Source of the DNA: Porticoccaceae bacterium UBA4026
Lineage (GTDB): Bacteria > Pseudomonadota > Gammaproteobacteria > Pseudomonadales > Porticoccaceae
Direction of reading: 5' to 3'
Assembly (NCBI GenBank): GCA_002382445.1
Contig: DGAQ01000024.1
Span: forward strand, 1 to 64,000
Length of the DNA: 64,000 bases
In this document: one piece after another, positions 54,869 to 64,000 of the stretch
How the letters are laid out: each line of letters opens with the position of its first letter
Position numbering within the stretch: position 1 is the first letter of the stretch
Translations under genes and position numbers: made by a program
Notes under the pieces: model-generated
Told to the model about the DNA's origin: nothing
The model's input: the letters and a program-made list of their open reading frames with translations, nothing else
Databases searched by the model: none

Positions 54869-56806
54869 TCAGTCGATATGCCGATTAGCTATTAACTCGT
54901 CCACCACAGAGGGGTCCGCGAGTGTTGAAGTATCTCCAAGATTTTCCAGCTCATTTGCAGCCACCTTTCTCAGGATGCGTCGCATGATTTTTCCCGATCT
55001 CGTTTTCGGTAACCCCGGCGCCCATTGGATAATATCGGGTTTCGCTATGGGGCCAATCTCTTTAACACAGAGTGCCACCAGCTCTTTTTTTAACTCATCA
55101 TCCGGCTTAATGTTGGCCATTGGTGTTACGTAACAATAGATGCCCTCTCCCTTTATATTATGGGGATATCCAACCACCGCGGCCTCAGCGATAGACTTGT
55201 GAAGTACCAACGCACTTTCAACTTCGGCAGTACCCATGCGATGCCCTGATACATTTAACACGTCATCAACACGGCCTGTGATCCAGTAGTATCCGTCAGC
55301 ATCTCTGCGTGCACCGTCACCGGTAAAGTAATACCCTGGATAGGCGCTGAAATAGGTCTCAATGCAGCGTTTATGATCCCCATAAACAGAGCGAATTTGA
55401 CTGGGCCACGACGATTTAATCATCAACAAACCCTCACCTTCGCCCTGAATCTGATTTCCTTCCGTGTCCAACAATATAGGTTCAACCCCAAAGAACGGCA
55501 GAGTGGCAGAGCCGGGCTTTAAGTCAGTAGCCCCCGGTAATGGCGTTAGCATATGCGCCCCTGTTTCCGTCTGCCACCAAGTATCGACAATAGGACAGCG
55601 CGACTCGCCAACGGTCTGGTAATACCACTCCCAAGCTTCAGGGTTAATCGGCTCGCCCACAGTGCCCAATAATTTAAGTGATTTTCGCGAGGTCTTGTTC
55701 ACAAAATCATTACCCGAAGCCATCAGGGCCCTAATCGCGGTGGGTGCCGTGTAAAACTGAGTGACCTTATGCTTGTCAATAACCTGCCAAAATCTTGATG
55801 CATCAGGGTAGGTTGGCAGACCCTCAAACATTAGCGATATACCCCCATTGCAAAGTGGCCCATAGACAATATAACTATGCCCAGTAACCCAACCGACATC
55901 CGCTGTGCACCAATAGACATCGCCCTCTTTGTAATCGAAGGTGTACTTGTGACTCATAGCGGTCATTAATAAGTATCCGCCGGTAGTGTGCATGACTCCT
56001 TTAGGCTTGCCGGTAGAACCAGAGGTGTAAAGTATAAAAAGTGGATCTTCAGCATCCATGATTTCTGGCGGGCAGTTAAAAGATACCTCCACTATCGCTT
56101 GGTGATACCAAATATCTCTACTCTCTGTCCAGTCAATCTTGCCTTTGGTTCGTTCTACCACCAGACAGGTATGCACATCAGGGCAGCTTTGCAATGCTAT
56201 ATCAACATTGGCCTTCAACGGAATAGTTTTGCCTCCCCGGTATCCCTCATCGGCGGTGATAATGACTTGGCAGTCTGAGTCAAGAATTCGATCTTTTAAC
56301 GCATCGGGTGAGAACCCTCCAAAGACCACTGAGTGCACTGCCCCAATTCTCGCACAAGCCAGCATTGCGTAAGCCGCCTCAGGAATCATGGGCATGTAGA
56401 TACAAACACGATCGCCTTTTTTTACGCCTCTTTGACGTAAAATATTACCCAGACGAGATACCTTGTTATGCAGCTCTTTATAGGTTATTTTTTTATCTTC
56501 TATCGGCTCATCACCTTCCCAAATAAGCGCGGTTTGATCTGAACGCTCAGCAAGGTGTCGATCAATACAGTTCACTGAGGCATTTAACTTGCCACCCTGA
56601 AACCACGCAGCCTCACCCTTAGCAAAGTCATAATCACAAACTGCCTGCCACGGCGTTTCCCAGCTTAAAAATTCAGTCGCTTGCTTGGCCCAAAACTGCT
56701 CTGGATCCTCAATAGACTCCCGGTACATCTGTTGGTAAGTTTCTTTATTGATCCACGCTGTTTTAGCCCAGCTTTTAGGAACAGAATACAACTGAACGTC
56801 AGACAT
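54869..56806 (-). CDS. acs: Acetyl-coenzyme A synthetase
   Basis: 645 residues, full length for Acs. The phosphate motif YTSGSTGKPKG, the WWQTETG adenylate segment and the C-terminal PKTRSGKIMRR with its regulatory lysine are all present. It converts acetate, ATP and CoA to acetyl-CoA. It lies 187 bases downstream of hexR on the same strand; co-regulation is possible. Confidence 0.98.
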   Translation of the reverse strand: MSDVQLYSVPKSWAKTAWINKETYQQMYRESIEDPEQFWAKQATEFLSWETPWQAVCDYDFAKGEAAWFQGGKLNASVNCIDRHLAERSDQTALIWEGDEPIEDKKITYKELHNKVSRLGNILRQRGVKKGDRVCIYMPMIPEAAYAMLACARIGAVHSVVFGGFSPDALKDRILDSDCQVIITADEGYRGGKTIPLKANVDIALQSCPDVHTCLVVERTKGKIDWTESRDIWYHQAIVEVSFNCPPEIMDAEDPLFILYTSGSTGKPKGVMHTTGGYLLMTAMSHKYTFDYKEGDVYWCTADVGWVTGHSYIVYGPLCNGGISLMFEGLPTYPDASRFWQVIDKHKVTQFYTAPTAIRALMASGNDFVNKTSRKSLKLLGTVGEPINPEAWEWYYQTVGESRCPIVDTWWQTETGAHMLTPLPGATDLKPGSATLPFFGVEPILLDTEGNQIQGEGEGLLMIKSSWPSQIRSVYGDHKRCIETYFSAYPGYYFTGDGARRDADGYYWITGRVDDVLNVSGHRMGTAEVESALVLHKSIAEAAVVGYPHNIKGEGIYCYVTPMANIKPDDELKKELVALCVKEIGPIAKPDIIQWAPGLPKTRSGKIMRRILRKVAANELENLGDTSTLADPSVVDELIANRHID

Positions 56807-56992
56807 GAGATGGCACCTATTTATTTGTATTTAATGAGGCTGGGATATTAATTTAACCCTGTGACCCTATACATTTTTAGGTCAATATTCAAGAATGATG
56901 AACATACTTAAGCCGAATGATAGCTCATTCGAAAACATTGTGTGACGACACACAAATAATTCTTCTAAACTACAATCTGCAACAAAATTGAA

Positions 56993-57859
56993 TCAATTAT
57001 CTTTCTTCAACCTTGTCGGTAAGAGACTATTTTTAATCTTTTCAAGATGAGGAAGGAAATCAGGTCCACGGCGCAAGGTGAATCCTGTTGCCAAAACATC
57101 CAGAATAACCAAGTGCACTATGCGGGAAGTCATGGGCATATATTCATCAGTATTTTCCGGGACATCGACATCTAGGCTAATGCTACTGATTGCAGCCAAC
57201 GGAGAGCCTGGGGACGTAAGGGCAATAATAGTTGCACCGCTCTCACGCGCAATCTGCACCACATCAATAATTTCTTTTGTGCGTCCCGTATGAGATATAA
57301 CGAAAAACACATCGCCAGTGGTACCCGTCGAAGCGAGCATTCGCATCATAAGCACGTCGTCGTGATAGGAGACCGGTAAGTTAAATCGGAAAAACTTATT
57401 CTCAGCATCTCTAGCGACAGAACCCGAGGTACCCATACCGAAAAAGTAAATTCTTTTTGCTTGAATAAGCTTATCCACGACGCAGTTAACTACCCTATGA
57501 CTAATTTTATCGCGAACCAAGGCCAAATCATTAATGGTGCTATCAAAAATCTTTGGCGTGTAACTCGTCACATCATCATCAGGATTCACGTTACGATTAA
57601 CGAAGCGAATTCCACTAACCAATGATTTCGCTAACTTGAGTTTGAAATCAGGAAATCCTGTGGCGTTAAATCGCTTACAAAATCGATTCACGCTAGGCTC
57701 ACTAACGCTCGCTTTTTTGGCAAGGGTGGCAATACTAGAACTGGTTGCGGCGTCAGGATCGGCAAGAATAACCTGAGCGACCTTGGTTTCTGATTTATTT
57801 AAATCGGGCAAGGCATCGGTGATTATATTAATAAGATTCTGACTGTGCATTAACGACAT
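56993..57859 (-). CDS. hexR: HexR, RpiR-family regulator of central carbon metabolism
   Basis: 288 residues (ATG 57859; the ATG at 57850 has the better-spaced AGGA). The N-terminal RpiR helix-turn-helix (LAKKASVSEPSVNRFCKRF) is followed by a SIS domain (FFGMGTSGSVARDAENKFFRF and SHTGRTKEIIDVV) that binds a sugar phosphate. HexR proteins repress or activate Entner-Doudoroff genes and respond to KDPG. It diverges from gap, with two candidate HexR half-site pairs in between. Confidence 0.93.
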   Translation of the reverse strand: MSLMHSQNLINIITDALPDLNKSETKVAQVILADPDAATSSSIATLAKKASVSEPSVNRFCKRFNATGFPDFKLKLAKSLVSGIRFVNRNVNPDDDVTSYTPKIFDSTINDLALVRDKISHRVVNCVVDKLIQAKRIYFFGMGTSGSVARDAENKFFRFNLPVSYHDDVLMMRMLASTGTTGDVFFVISHTGRTKEIIDVVQIARESGATIIALTSPGSPLAAISSISLDVDVPENTDEYMPMTSRIVHLVILDVLATGFTLRRGPDFLPHLEKIKNSLLPTRLKKDN

Positions 57860-57939
57860 CCTGTTTTACTACGCAAACTTACGTAACTATTACTTAGTTT
57901 AGTTAGTTTTTAACTAAAAATCTGTAAAAAACAAAATAG

Positions 57940-57954
57940 TGTAATAAATTTCCA
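57940..57954. promoter_or_regulatory. Candidate HexR operator 1
   Basis: TGTAATAAATTTCCA matches 12 of 15 positions of the HexR-type palindrome TGTAATTAAATTACA as I recall it. It lies 81 bases before the hexR start and 134 before gap. The match is moderate and a site search across the genome would be needed. Confidence 0.4.
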
Positions 57955-58055
57955 CAACAGCACCTCCAAATCAGTAACAATCCTTTATTATTGGTAATAA
58001 TACCAACATATAGACGTGATTTGTTGCTTAAATGAGACTTTTTGTGTATTATTTA

Positions 58056-58070
58056 CGTTATTTTATTACA
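58056..58070. promoter_or_regulatory. Candidate HexR operator 2
   Basis: CGTTATTTTATTACA matches 12 of 15 positions of the same palindrome (read on the minus strand as TGTAATAAAATAACG). It lies only 17 bases before the gap start, a position suited to repression of gap-pyk. Confidence 0.45.
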
Positions 58071-58087
58071 TAATATAAGTGGAGCTC

Positions 58088-59098
58088 ATGTATAAAATCG
58101 CTATTAACGGCTTTGGTCGCATTGGACGCAATATTGTCAGAGCACTCTACGAGCGCCCTGACCTTCAAAACAAAATTAAAATCATTGCCATCAATGATTT
58201 AGGCGACGTTAAGATCAGCGCTCACCTCTTAGCATTTGATACTGTGCATGGCCGCTTTAACCAAAAGGTAGAAGTCGACGACAGCTCTCTATCGATTAAT
58301 GGCGATATAATTCAGTGGTTCTCCGAGCGCGATCCAACAAATATTCCATGGGGCGACTTAGATGTCGACCTAGTCTGCGAATGCACCGGTGTATTTACTA
58401 GTCGCGACAAAGCCGCGTTACATATTGCTGGGGGCGCTAAAAAAGTATTGATCTCGGCACCGGGATCAAATGTTGATGCCACCATTGTTTATGGTATTAA
58501 TCACAATATTCTGACTGCTGAACACCATATTATTTCCAACGCCTCATGCACAACTAACTGCCTTGCTCCATTGGTTAAACCTCTGCATGAGTCATTGGCT
58601 ATTGTGTCTGGCTATATGACTACGATCCACGCCTATACCAACGACCAGCAACTGAGTGATGTCTATCATTCAGATGTCTATCGTGCTCGATCAGCAACCC
58701 AGTCAATGATTCCTACAAAAACCGGCGCTGCTGTTGCTATCGCCGATGTTATGCCAGAACTTGCAGGAAAACTCGACGGCCTAGCAGTCCGAGTACCCAC
58801 CATTAACGTCTCGCTAGTTGATTTAACGTTTAATGCTGGGCGCGACACCTCGGTCGAAGAAGTAAATCAAATTCTCAAGCAGGCTGCAGAAGGTGAACTT
58901 AGTGAAGTGCTAAGTTACTGTGATAAACCGCTAGTTTCAATTGATTACAACCACATACCTTACTCGAGTAACTTTGACTCGCTGCAAACTCGCGTCAACG
59001 GCTCGCTAGTCAAAGTAATGGCCTGGTACGACAACGAGTGGGGATTCTCCAATAGAATGCTCGATAATAGTCTGGCTCTATTGAATGCGGCTGATTAG
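58088..59098 (+). CDS. gap: Type I glyceraldehyde-3-phosphate dehydrogenase
   Basis: 336 residues from ATG 58088, with GGAG just upstream; a GTG three codons earlier is less likely. NAD-binding INGFGRIGRN and the catalytic cysteine in SNASCTTNC are clear. The DPTNIPWG and Ala-Pro-Gly-Ser segments are type I. It oxidises glyceraldehyde-3-phosphate, the pathway step after KDPG aldolase. pyk follows after four bases. Confidence 0.97.
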   Translation: MYKIAINGFGRIGRNIVRALYERPDLQNKIKIIAINDLGDVKISAHLLAFDTVHGRFNQKVEVDDSSLSINGDIIQWFSERDPTNIPWGDLDVDLVCECTGVFTSRDKAALHIAGGAKKVLISAPGSNVDATIVYGINHNILTAEHHIISNASCTTNCLAPLVKPLHESLAIVSGYMTTIHAYTNDQQLSDVYHSDVYRARSATQSMIPTKTGAAVAIADVMPELAGKLDGLAVRVPTINVSLVDLTFNAGRDTSVEEVNQILKQAAEGELSEVLSYCDKPLVSIDYNHIPYSSNFDSLQTRVNGSLVKVMAWYDNEWGFSNRMLDNSLALLNAAD

Positions 59099-59102
59099 AC
59101 CT

Positions 59103-60548
59103 ATGCCAAGAAGAACTAAAATCGTTGCCACACTAGGCCCTGCCAGTAGTGACGCAAGTGTTATTAGCGCCCTAATTGTAGCCGGCGTTAATGTATTCAG
59201 ACTCAACTTCTCTCATGGCAATGCTCAAGAACACAGTAAACGAGCAGAGTTAATTCGCAGCATCAGCCTGTCACTACAAACTCCAGTGGGTATTCTCTGC
59301 GACATGCAGGGGCCAAAAATCCGTATTGGCAGTTTTATTGATGACAAAAAGATCAATCTTATTGAAGGCAGTACCTTTACCTTAGATAGCGAACTTGATC
59401 CACAGATGGGCGATGAACATGCCGTTTTTATTGCCAAAGACCTGATTGGAGATATTGATAAGAGCGACATTCTTTTACTCGACGATGGCCGCTTAACCTT
59501 TGAAGTCAAGGTAAAAACAGCTCATGCAGTGGAATGTACCGTAATCCAGGGCGGCGTTCTTTCAAGTAAAAAAGGCGTAAATAAATTTGGTGGCGGCCTT
59601 TCTGCAAAGGCCCTCACAGAAAAAGATAGGGCCGATATTAAAACGGCGGCCGCATTAAAGACAGATTATTTAGCTATCTCTTTTGTACAGTCTAAAGACG
59701 ATATTGAAGAGACTAGGAAACTTTTACTTGAAGCCAATAGTACTGCGCATATTATTGCAAAAATTGAGCGAGCCGAAGCCATTACCGACGAATTCTTACC
59801 CGGCATAATAGAGAGTGCCGATGGCGTGATGGTCGCCCGCGGAGATCTTGGCGTAGAAATTGGTGATGCGAATCTTGTAGCCGTTCAAAAACAGCTTATT
59901 GAGGCAGCTAACGCCGCTAACAAAGTGGTGATTACGGCAACCCAAATGATGGAGTCTATGATCACCGCACCTACACCGACGCGTGCAGAAGTCTTTGATG
60001 TGGCCAATGCCGTCCTTGATGGCACGGATGCTGTGATGCTGTCAGCTGAAACTGCTGTCGGTAAATACCCAGTTGAAACAGTCAAAGCGATGGCTAGGGT
60101 TATTGAAGGCGCAGAAAGGCATCCCCTTGCTCAGCGATCAAAACACAGAATTAATCAAACGTTTGAAAGAATTGACGAATCATTAGCGCTCTCAGCTATG
60201 TATGTAGCCAATCACCTTCAAGGTGTAACGGCTGTTATTTGTATGACTGAAACCGGTTTTACGCCGCTGTTAATGTCACGCATCACCTCGTCACTGCCAA
60301 TATATGCCATGGCTAAAAAACTCGGCACCTGTGAAATTACTACACTGTACAAGGGAGTGGTTCCAGTACCTTTCGACGCGTCAGACCTCGACCCCTCAGA
60401 GGTCAACCACTGCGCTGTAGAGAAACTTCGTGAGGGCAATGCAGTAAGCCACGGCGATCTCGTACTGATCACCAAAGGTGACTTCGTTAATGTACAGGGT
60501 GGTACCAACACCTTAAAAATTGTTAAAGTGGGTGATGTTATTCGCTAG
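59103..60548 (+). CDS. pyk: Pyruvate kinase
   Basis: 481 residues from ATG 59103, giving the usual MPRRTKIVATLGPAS opening; an ATG inside gap is an alternative. GPKIRIG, the catalytic segment IIAKIERAEA, MVARGDLGVEIG and a full C-terminal allosteric domain are present. It makes pyruvate and ATP from phosphoenolpyruvate. The gene is co-transcribed with gap and converges on pgl with 41 bases between them. Confidence 0.97.
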   Translation: MPRRTKIVATLGPASSDASVISALIVAGVNVFRLNFSHGNAQEHSKRAELIRSISLSLQTPVGILCDMQGPKIRIGSFIDDKKINLIEGSTFTLDSELDPQMGDEHAVFIAKDLIGDIDKSDILLLDDGRLTFEVKVKTAHAVECTVIQGGVLSSKKGVNKFGGGLSAKALTEKDRADIKTAAALKTDYLAISFVQSKDDIEETRKLLLEANSTAHIIAKIERAEAITDEFLPGIIESADGVMVARGDLGVEIGDANLVAVQKQLIEAANAANKVVITATQMMESMITAPTPTRAEVFDVANAVLDGTDAVMLSAETAVGKYPVETVKAMARVIEGAERHPLAQRSKHRINQTFERIDESLALSAMYVANHLQGVTAVICMTETGFTPLLMSRITSSLPIYAMAKKLGTCEITTLYKGVVPVPFDASDLDPSEVNHCAVEKLREGNAVSHGDLVLITKGDFVNVQGGTNTLKIVKVGDVIR

Positions 60549-60589
60549 CCTGAAACAGTGGATCTTCCCTGGACGAAAGAAAGCCCGGC

Positions 60590-61279
60590 TTATTTAGCCC
60601 AAAATATTGACAGCGGAGCGACCTGCTGATTTAAAATCGCCCGAATAGGTAATTCAGTAATATCATTCCCCGCCTGAGCAGCCTGCAAGACAGCCTGCTT
60701 AACAGCGCCACTGATATGAATAATAATCTGCTGACTATTGAGCAAGCAGGGTAATGTCAAACTCATCCTCTGGTGAGGCGCTGCTCGCGGCGTTACTGCA
60801 ATCGCAGTGCGGCCTGAATTCATATCCAACCCCAACGCCAAGGTCTCAGCACCAGGAAACAATGACGCGGTGTGGCCGTCGTCACCCATGCCCAGTATCA
60901 CTAGAGTAAACTGGCCAATCGGTTCGATAGCCCTCTCAGCCTGGATTTCACCCTTTACAGCGTCCATCGCTGAATTTTTTAAGGGTATGAATTTTGCCGT
61001 CTGAGCCTCATTGATTAACAGGTTCTCACGGACTAGCTTTTCATTACTATCGCTGTGGTTAGCATCGACCCACCTTTCATCTGCAAGTGTCACAACGACC
61101 TTGGACCAATCGAGAACCTGTTGCGAGAGTAGATGGAAAAAGGCTACTGGCGTTCTTCCTCCAGACACAGCTAAGGATGCAGCACCTCTCTCTTTGATCG
61201 CACTGATTAAAAGCTCAGTCACTTTACTAACCAAAGCTGTATCTAGGGCAGAAGAATTTTCAAACTGTAGTAGTGTCAT
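60590..61279 (-). CDS. pgl: 6-phosphogluconolactonase
   Basis: 229 residues from ATG 61279, one base after the zwf stop; a longer start inside zwf is less likely. The SGGRTP and ADERWV motifs and LGMGDDGHTASLFPG mark the Pgl/SOL family. It opens 6-phosphogluconolactone to 6-phosphogluconate. Confidence 0.96.
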   Translation of the reverse strand: MTLLQFENSSALDTALVSKVTELLISAIKERGAASLAVSGGRTPVAFFHLLSQQVLDWSKVVVTLADERWVDANHSDSNEKLVRENLLINEAQTAKFIPLKNSAMDAVKGEIQAERAIEPIGQFTLVILGMGDDGHTASLFPGAETLALGLDMNSGRTAIAVTPRAAPHQRMSLTLPCLLNSQQIIIHISGAVKQAVLQAAQAGNDITELPIRAILNQQVAPLSIFWAK

Positions 61280-61280
61280 A

Positions 61281-62738
61281 TTAAGCCTGGTACCAACTTC
61301 GGTCATCATTCTCTATGAGAATCTCGGCCTTGGACGGTCCCCAAGAGCCCGCACTATAGCCTTTAGTTCCAATCTTTTTATCCTTCCAGGTCGCTAGTAA
61401 TCTATCGCACCAACGCCAAGAAGCTTCAATTTCGTCTTTACTAACAAACAACCACTGATCACCCTTGATAACCTCGAGAAATAAACGCTCATAAGCGTCG
61501 GCTATTCTTGACTCGCCAGAGGAATCAAAAAAATCTAGATTAAGGGTTCGCTTTTCCGTACTCAGCCGCTCTTTTAGACTTTGTTTTTTTGACACCATCT
61601 CCAACTGAATGCCTTCATTGGGTTGAAGACGAATGACTAACTTATTATTAGCTTCGCCCTCTGTTTCAGGAAATAATGAATGTGGATTATCCTTATACAC
61701 AATCACAACTTGAGTCACCTTTTCTCTCATTCGCTTACCGGTACGCAGATAAAACGGTACGCCAGCCCATCGCCAATTGTCGATGTGTACTTTTAAGGCC
61801 ACATAAGTCTCATTGTCACTACTATTACTTTCGCTACCTTCCTCTTCCATATAGCCGACTACTGGCGAGCCCTCAACCCAGCCTGCCGAATACTGGCCAC
61901 GCACGGCGTGATCAGCGACATTGGTATCACAAATGGGGCGTAAGGCCCTTAATAACTTCACCTTTTCAGCACGTATCTCATCAGCCTGAAGTGAGCTAGG
62001 AGGCTCCATAGCGACCATACAAAGTAGCTGTAAAAGATGGTTTTGCACCATGTCACGCAACTGACCTACCTTGTCGTAGTATGACCAACGGCCTTCTATA
62101 CCTACTGTTTCAGCCGCGGTAATCTGAACATGATCAATACAGCTATTATCCCACTGAGAATTAATCATTCGATTGGCAAAGCGAAGTGCAAGTAAATTTT
62201 GTACCGTTTCCTTGCCAAGGTAATGATCGATCCGATATATATTACGCTCTGAAAAGTATTCGCCGACGGCGCCATTTACTTCTCCAGAGCTCTTTAAATC
62301 GTGTCCAATTGGCTTTTCCAACACAATACGTGAGGTTTTATCGACACAGTTCGCATCATGTAAGTGTCTGGATATAGATCCGAACAAACTGGGTGGAGTC
62401 GCTAGGTAATAAATAATCGTACGCTTTTGCACAGTCCATTGTTTCAGAGCAGCAAATTCAAGCTTTTGCGAGAAATCAATTTTTATATAACTGAGTCGTC
62501 GACTAAATCCCTGCCAAGCTTTTTCATCAAAATTTCCATCAATATTGGTGCCTTTGAGTAGCTTGAGAGTATCTTCGATGAACTCAGCCGTATCGATAGC
62601 TTCACGAGCGACGCCCGCAATACGAACGCTGTCTGCCAGTAATCCGGCTTTATGAAGCTGAAACAACGCTGGTAGCAATTTGCGTTTTGCTAAATCGCCT
62701 CGAGCGCCAAAAACTACCAGATCAATATTACTGCTCAT
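61281..62738 (-). CDS. zwf: Glucose-6-phosphate 1-dehydrogenase
   Basis: 485 residues. The NADP motif FGARGDLAKRKL and the active-site segment RIDHYLGKETVQNL are intact. It oxidises glucose-6-phosphate, feeding the Entner-Doudoroff pathway and making NADPH. Its neighbours eda and pgl are on the same strand. Confidence 0.98.
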   Translation of the reverse strand: MSSNIDLVVFGARGDLAKRKLLPALFQLHKAGLLADSVRIAGVAREAIDTAEFIEDTLKLLKGTNIDGNFDEKAWQGFSRRLSYIKIDFSQKLEFAALKQWTVQKRTIIYYLATPPSLFGSISRHLHDANCVDKTSRIVLEKPIGHDLKSSGEVNGAVGEYFSERNIYRIDHYLGKETVQNLLALRFANRMINSQWDNSCIDHVQITAAETVGIEGRWSYYDKVGQLRDMVQNHLLQLLCMVAMEPPSSLQADEIRAEKVKLLRALRPICDTNVADHAVRGQYSAGWVEGSPVVGYMEEEGSESNSSDNETYVALKVHIDNWRWAGVPFYLRTGKRMREKVTQVVIVYKDNPHSLFPETEGEANNKLVIRLQPNEGIQLEMVSKKQSLKERLSTEKRTLNLDFFDSSGESRIADAYERLFLEVIKGDQWLFVSKDEIEASWRWCDRLLATWKDKKIGTKGYSAGSWGPSKAEILIENDDRSWYQA

Positions 62739-62804
62739 TTTATACCTCAGTATTTATTCATCAGTCAACATTAGGCTGACAGATACTTTATCACCAGTCC
62801 TGCT

Positions 62805-63425
62805 CTATTTTGCCGCAAGCTCAACTGCCTCTTTGGCCAATTTTTCTATCTCAGCCCAGCGTTTTTCACGTATTAAACTCGCTGCTGCAATCCACGATCC
62901 GCCAACGCTAAGAATATTATCTAAAGCCAGATAATCTGCAACATTATGCAAGCCAATACCACCGGTGGCACAAAATCGAGCGTCAGCAAAAGGGCCCGCT
63001 ATTGATTTCAACATGTTGACACCTCCAGACGCCTCTGCGGGGAAAAATTTGAATTCACTATATCCATAGTCCAATCCCCGCATCAATTCACTGACCGATG
63101 AGACACCCGGCAAAAGTGGTATGGAGCAACCCCTGGCAGCTTCAAGCAAGCCCTCCGTGGTCCCAGGCGAGACCATGAACTGGCAGCCTATATCTTCAGA
63201 TAAAGCAATTTGCTCTGCATTACAGACTGTACCAGAACCCACTATAGCCCCCGGAACCCGTCTAATAATTTCCTTCATACCTTCAATAGCAGCCTTAGTT
63301 CTCAACGTTATTTCCAACACATTTAAACCGCCAGCCAACAACGCCTCGGCGAGAGGCACAGCATCACTCACTCTGTCTAAAGTAATAACGGGAATGATGG
63401 GACTCCCAGATAATAAATCGCGCAC
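62805..63425 (-). CDS. eda: KDPG aldolase (2-keto-3-deoxy-6-phosphogluconate aldolase)
   Basis: 206 residues from GTG 63425. This start is set by AAGGAG six bases upstream, which overlaps the glk stop; a longer frame back to 63464 lacks such a site. The Schiff-base lysine lies in YSEFKFFPAEASGG, with LEITLRT and the TGGI phosphate loop conserved. It splits KDPG to pyruvate and glyceraldehyde-3-phosphate. Its place between glk and zwf fits one Entner-Doudoroff operon. Confidence 0.96.
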   Translation of the reverse strand: MRDLLSGSPIIPVITLDRVSDAVPLAEALLAGGLNVLEITLRTKAAIEGMKEIIRRVPGAIVGSGTVCNAEQIALSEDIGCQFMVSPGTTEGLLEAARGCSIPLLPGVSSVSELMRGLDYGYSEFKFFPAEASGGVNMLKSIAGPFADARFCATGGIGLHNVADYLALDNILSVGGSWIAAASLIREKRWAEIEKLAKEAVELAAK

Positions 63426-63435
63426 TAACAACTCC

Positions 63436-64000
63436 TTAAATTTGCTGTAGTTTTTTTGCTGCACCGAGAAGTCCTAGATTACTGCTAATAACCAAATAGA
63501 CGGGTATCGGCTTCAAGTAGCTGACAAACCGACCTTTGTCCTCAAACTTGCGACGAAAACCACTCCTGATGAAAAATTCTTGGAAGCGAGGAATGACACC
63601 ACCGGCTATATAAATACCGCCTTTAGCGCCAAAGGTTAGCGCCAGATTTCCCGCCGCGGCCCCGACACCTTCACAGAACATATTAAGCGTCTGCAAGGCT
63701 TTAGTATCACTCTCATCCAACGCCGCAGCAACCACTTCAGCCGGAGTTTCAAAATCAGCATCAACATTTTCTATGCTGCACAATGCAGTATAAATATTAA
63801 GCAGTCCTTTGCCGGACAATAATCGCTCTAATGAAACTCGCCCGAAACGAGCCCTAAGGGCGCTAACCACGGCACTTTGCAAATCATCTATGGGCGCATA
63901 ATCAGCATGACCACCCTCAGTGTCCAACACATGATAGCCATCAGCGTATGGGACTAAACAAGCGACACCCAAACCAGTTCCCGCCCCCAGTATGCCGATA
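63436..64000 (-). CDS. glk: Glucokinase, 5' end beyond the window
   Basis: The last 188 codons of a Glk-family (E. coli type) glucokinase; the frame continues off the right edge. At the edge lies GILGAGTGLGVACLVPY, the phosphate-binding motif, then GHADYAP, RVSLERLLSGKGLLN (substrate region) and GGIYIAGGVIPRF. It phosphorylates glucose with ATP. Its stop overlaps the eda ribosome-binding site. An edd gene may lie just outside the window. Confidence 0.93.
   Translation of the reverse strand, partial: IGILGAGTGLGVACLVPYADGYHVLDTEGGHADYAPIDDLQSAVVSALRARFGRVSLERLLSGKGLLNIYTALCSIENVDADFETPAEVVAAALDESDTKALQTLNMFCEGVGAAAGNLALTFGAKGGIYIAGGVIPRFQEFFIRSGFRRKFEDKGRFVSYLKPIPVYLVISSNLGLLGAAKKLQQI

Overview
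The window looks like a piece of the chromosome of a marine, proteorhodopsin-bearing gammaproteobacterium, probably near the SAR92/Porticoccaceae group. That placement is inferred from gene content (green-type proteorhodopsin beside a retinal-pathway prenyl synthase, ubiE-ubiJ-ubiB with tatABC, hslVU, a HexR/Entner-Doudoroff block, many TonB-dependent receptors), not from a phylogeny. No rRNA, tRNA, phage, insertion sequence or CRISPR array was seen.

Layout. 1-1737 (minus): proteorhodopsin followed by a crtE-like prenyl diphosphate synthase cut by the window edge; a MetF-like gene diverges from them. 3071-9005 (minus): CubicO-type hydrolase, metallo-beta-lactamase-fold lipoprotein, sialidase-fold lipoprotein, a heptanucleotide tandem repeat, a dimethylargininase-type hydrolase and an APC amino-acid permease. 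9157-19100 (plus): a second CubicO-type hydrolase, then three TonB-dependent receptors. The second is a near copy of the first but carries one in-frame TAA at codon 55, and the terminators behind receptors 1 and 2 are exact reverse complements of each other. 19292-25930 (plus): a tight five-gene cluster of SDR, extended SDR, alkylglycerone-phosphate-synthase-like flavoprotein, FAD glycerol-3-phosphate dehydrogenase and FGGY kinase. It reads as a candidate ether-lipid or glycerolipid pathway and is the best lead for an undescribed system here.

25964-33572: MsrPQ periplasmic methionine sulfoxide reductase, a class-III aminotransferase with a succinate-semialdehyde dehydrogenase, a DUF2459 protein, a decayed fatty-acid desaturase and another aminotransferase. 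33657-41172 (plus): housekeeping run hslV-hslU-DUF971, ubiE-ubiJ-ubiB, hisI-hisE, tatA-tatB-tatC. 41177-43150: alpha/beta hydrolase, YchJ and YajQ proteins.

43444-47708 (minus): a thiamine salvage operon behind a clear TPP riboswitch: TonB-dependent receptor, YkoF-like protein, PnuT-type permease, thiamine-kinase-like phosphotransferase and, unexpectedly, msrB. 47852-51432: two tandem DUF885 proteins. 51438-54753: Tag-like glycosylase, LysE exporter, a small acidic protein, an XRE regulator and a glycerophosphodiester phosphodiesterase. 54869-64000: central carbon metabolism: acs, hexR divergent from gap-pyk, and a glk-eda-zwf-pgl operon converging on pyk. Together these suggest a light-assisted heterotroph that takes up polymers, lipids and vitamin B1 through TonB-dependent receptors and oxidises glucose by the Entner-Doudoroff route.
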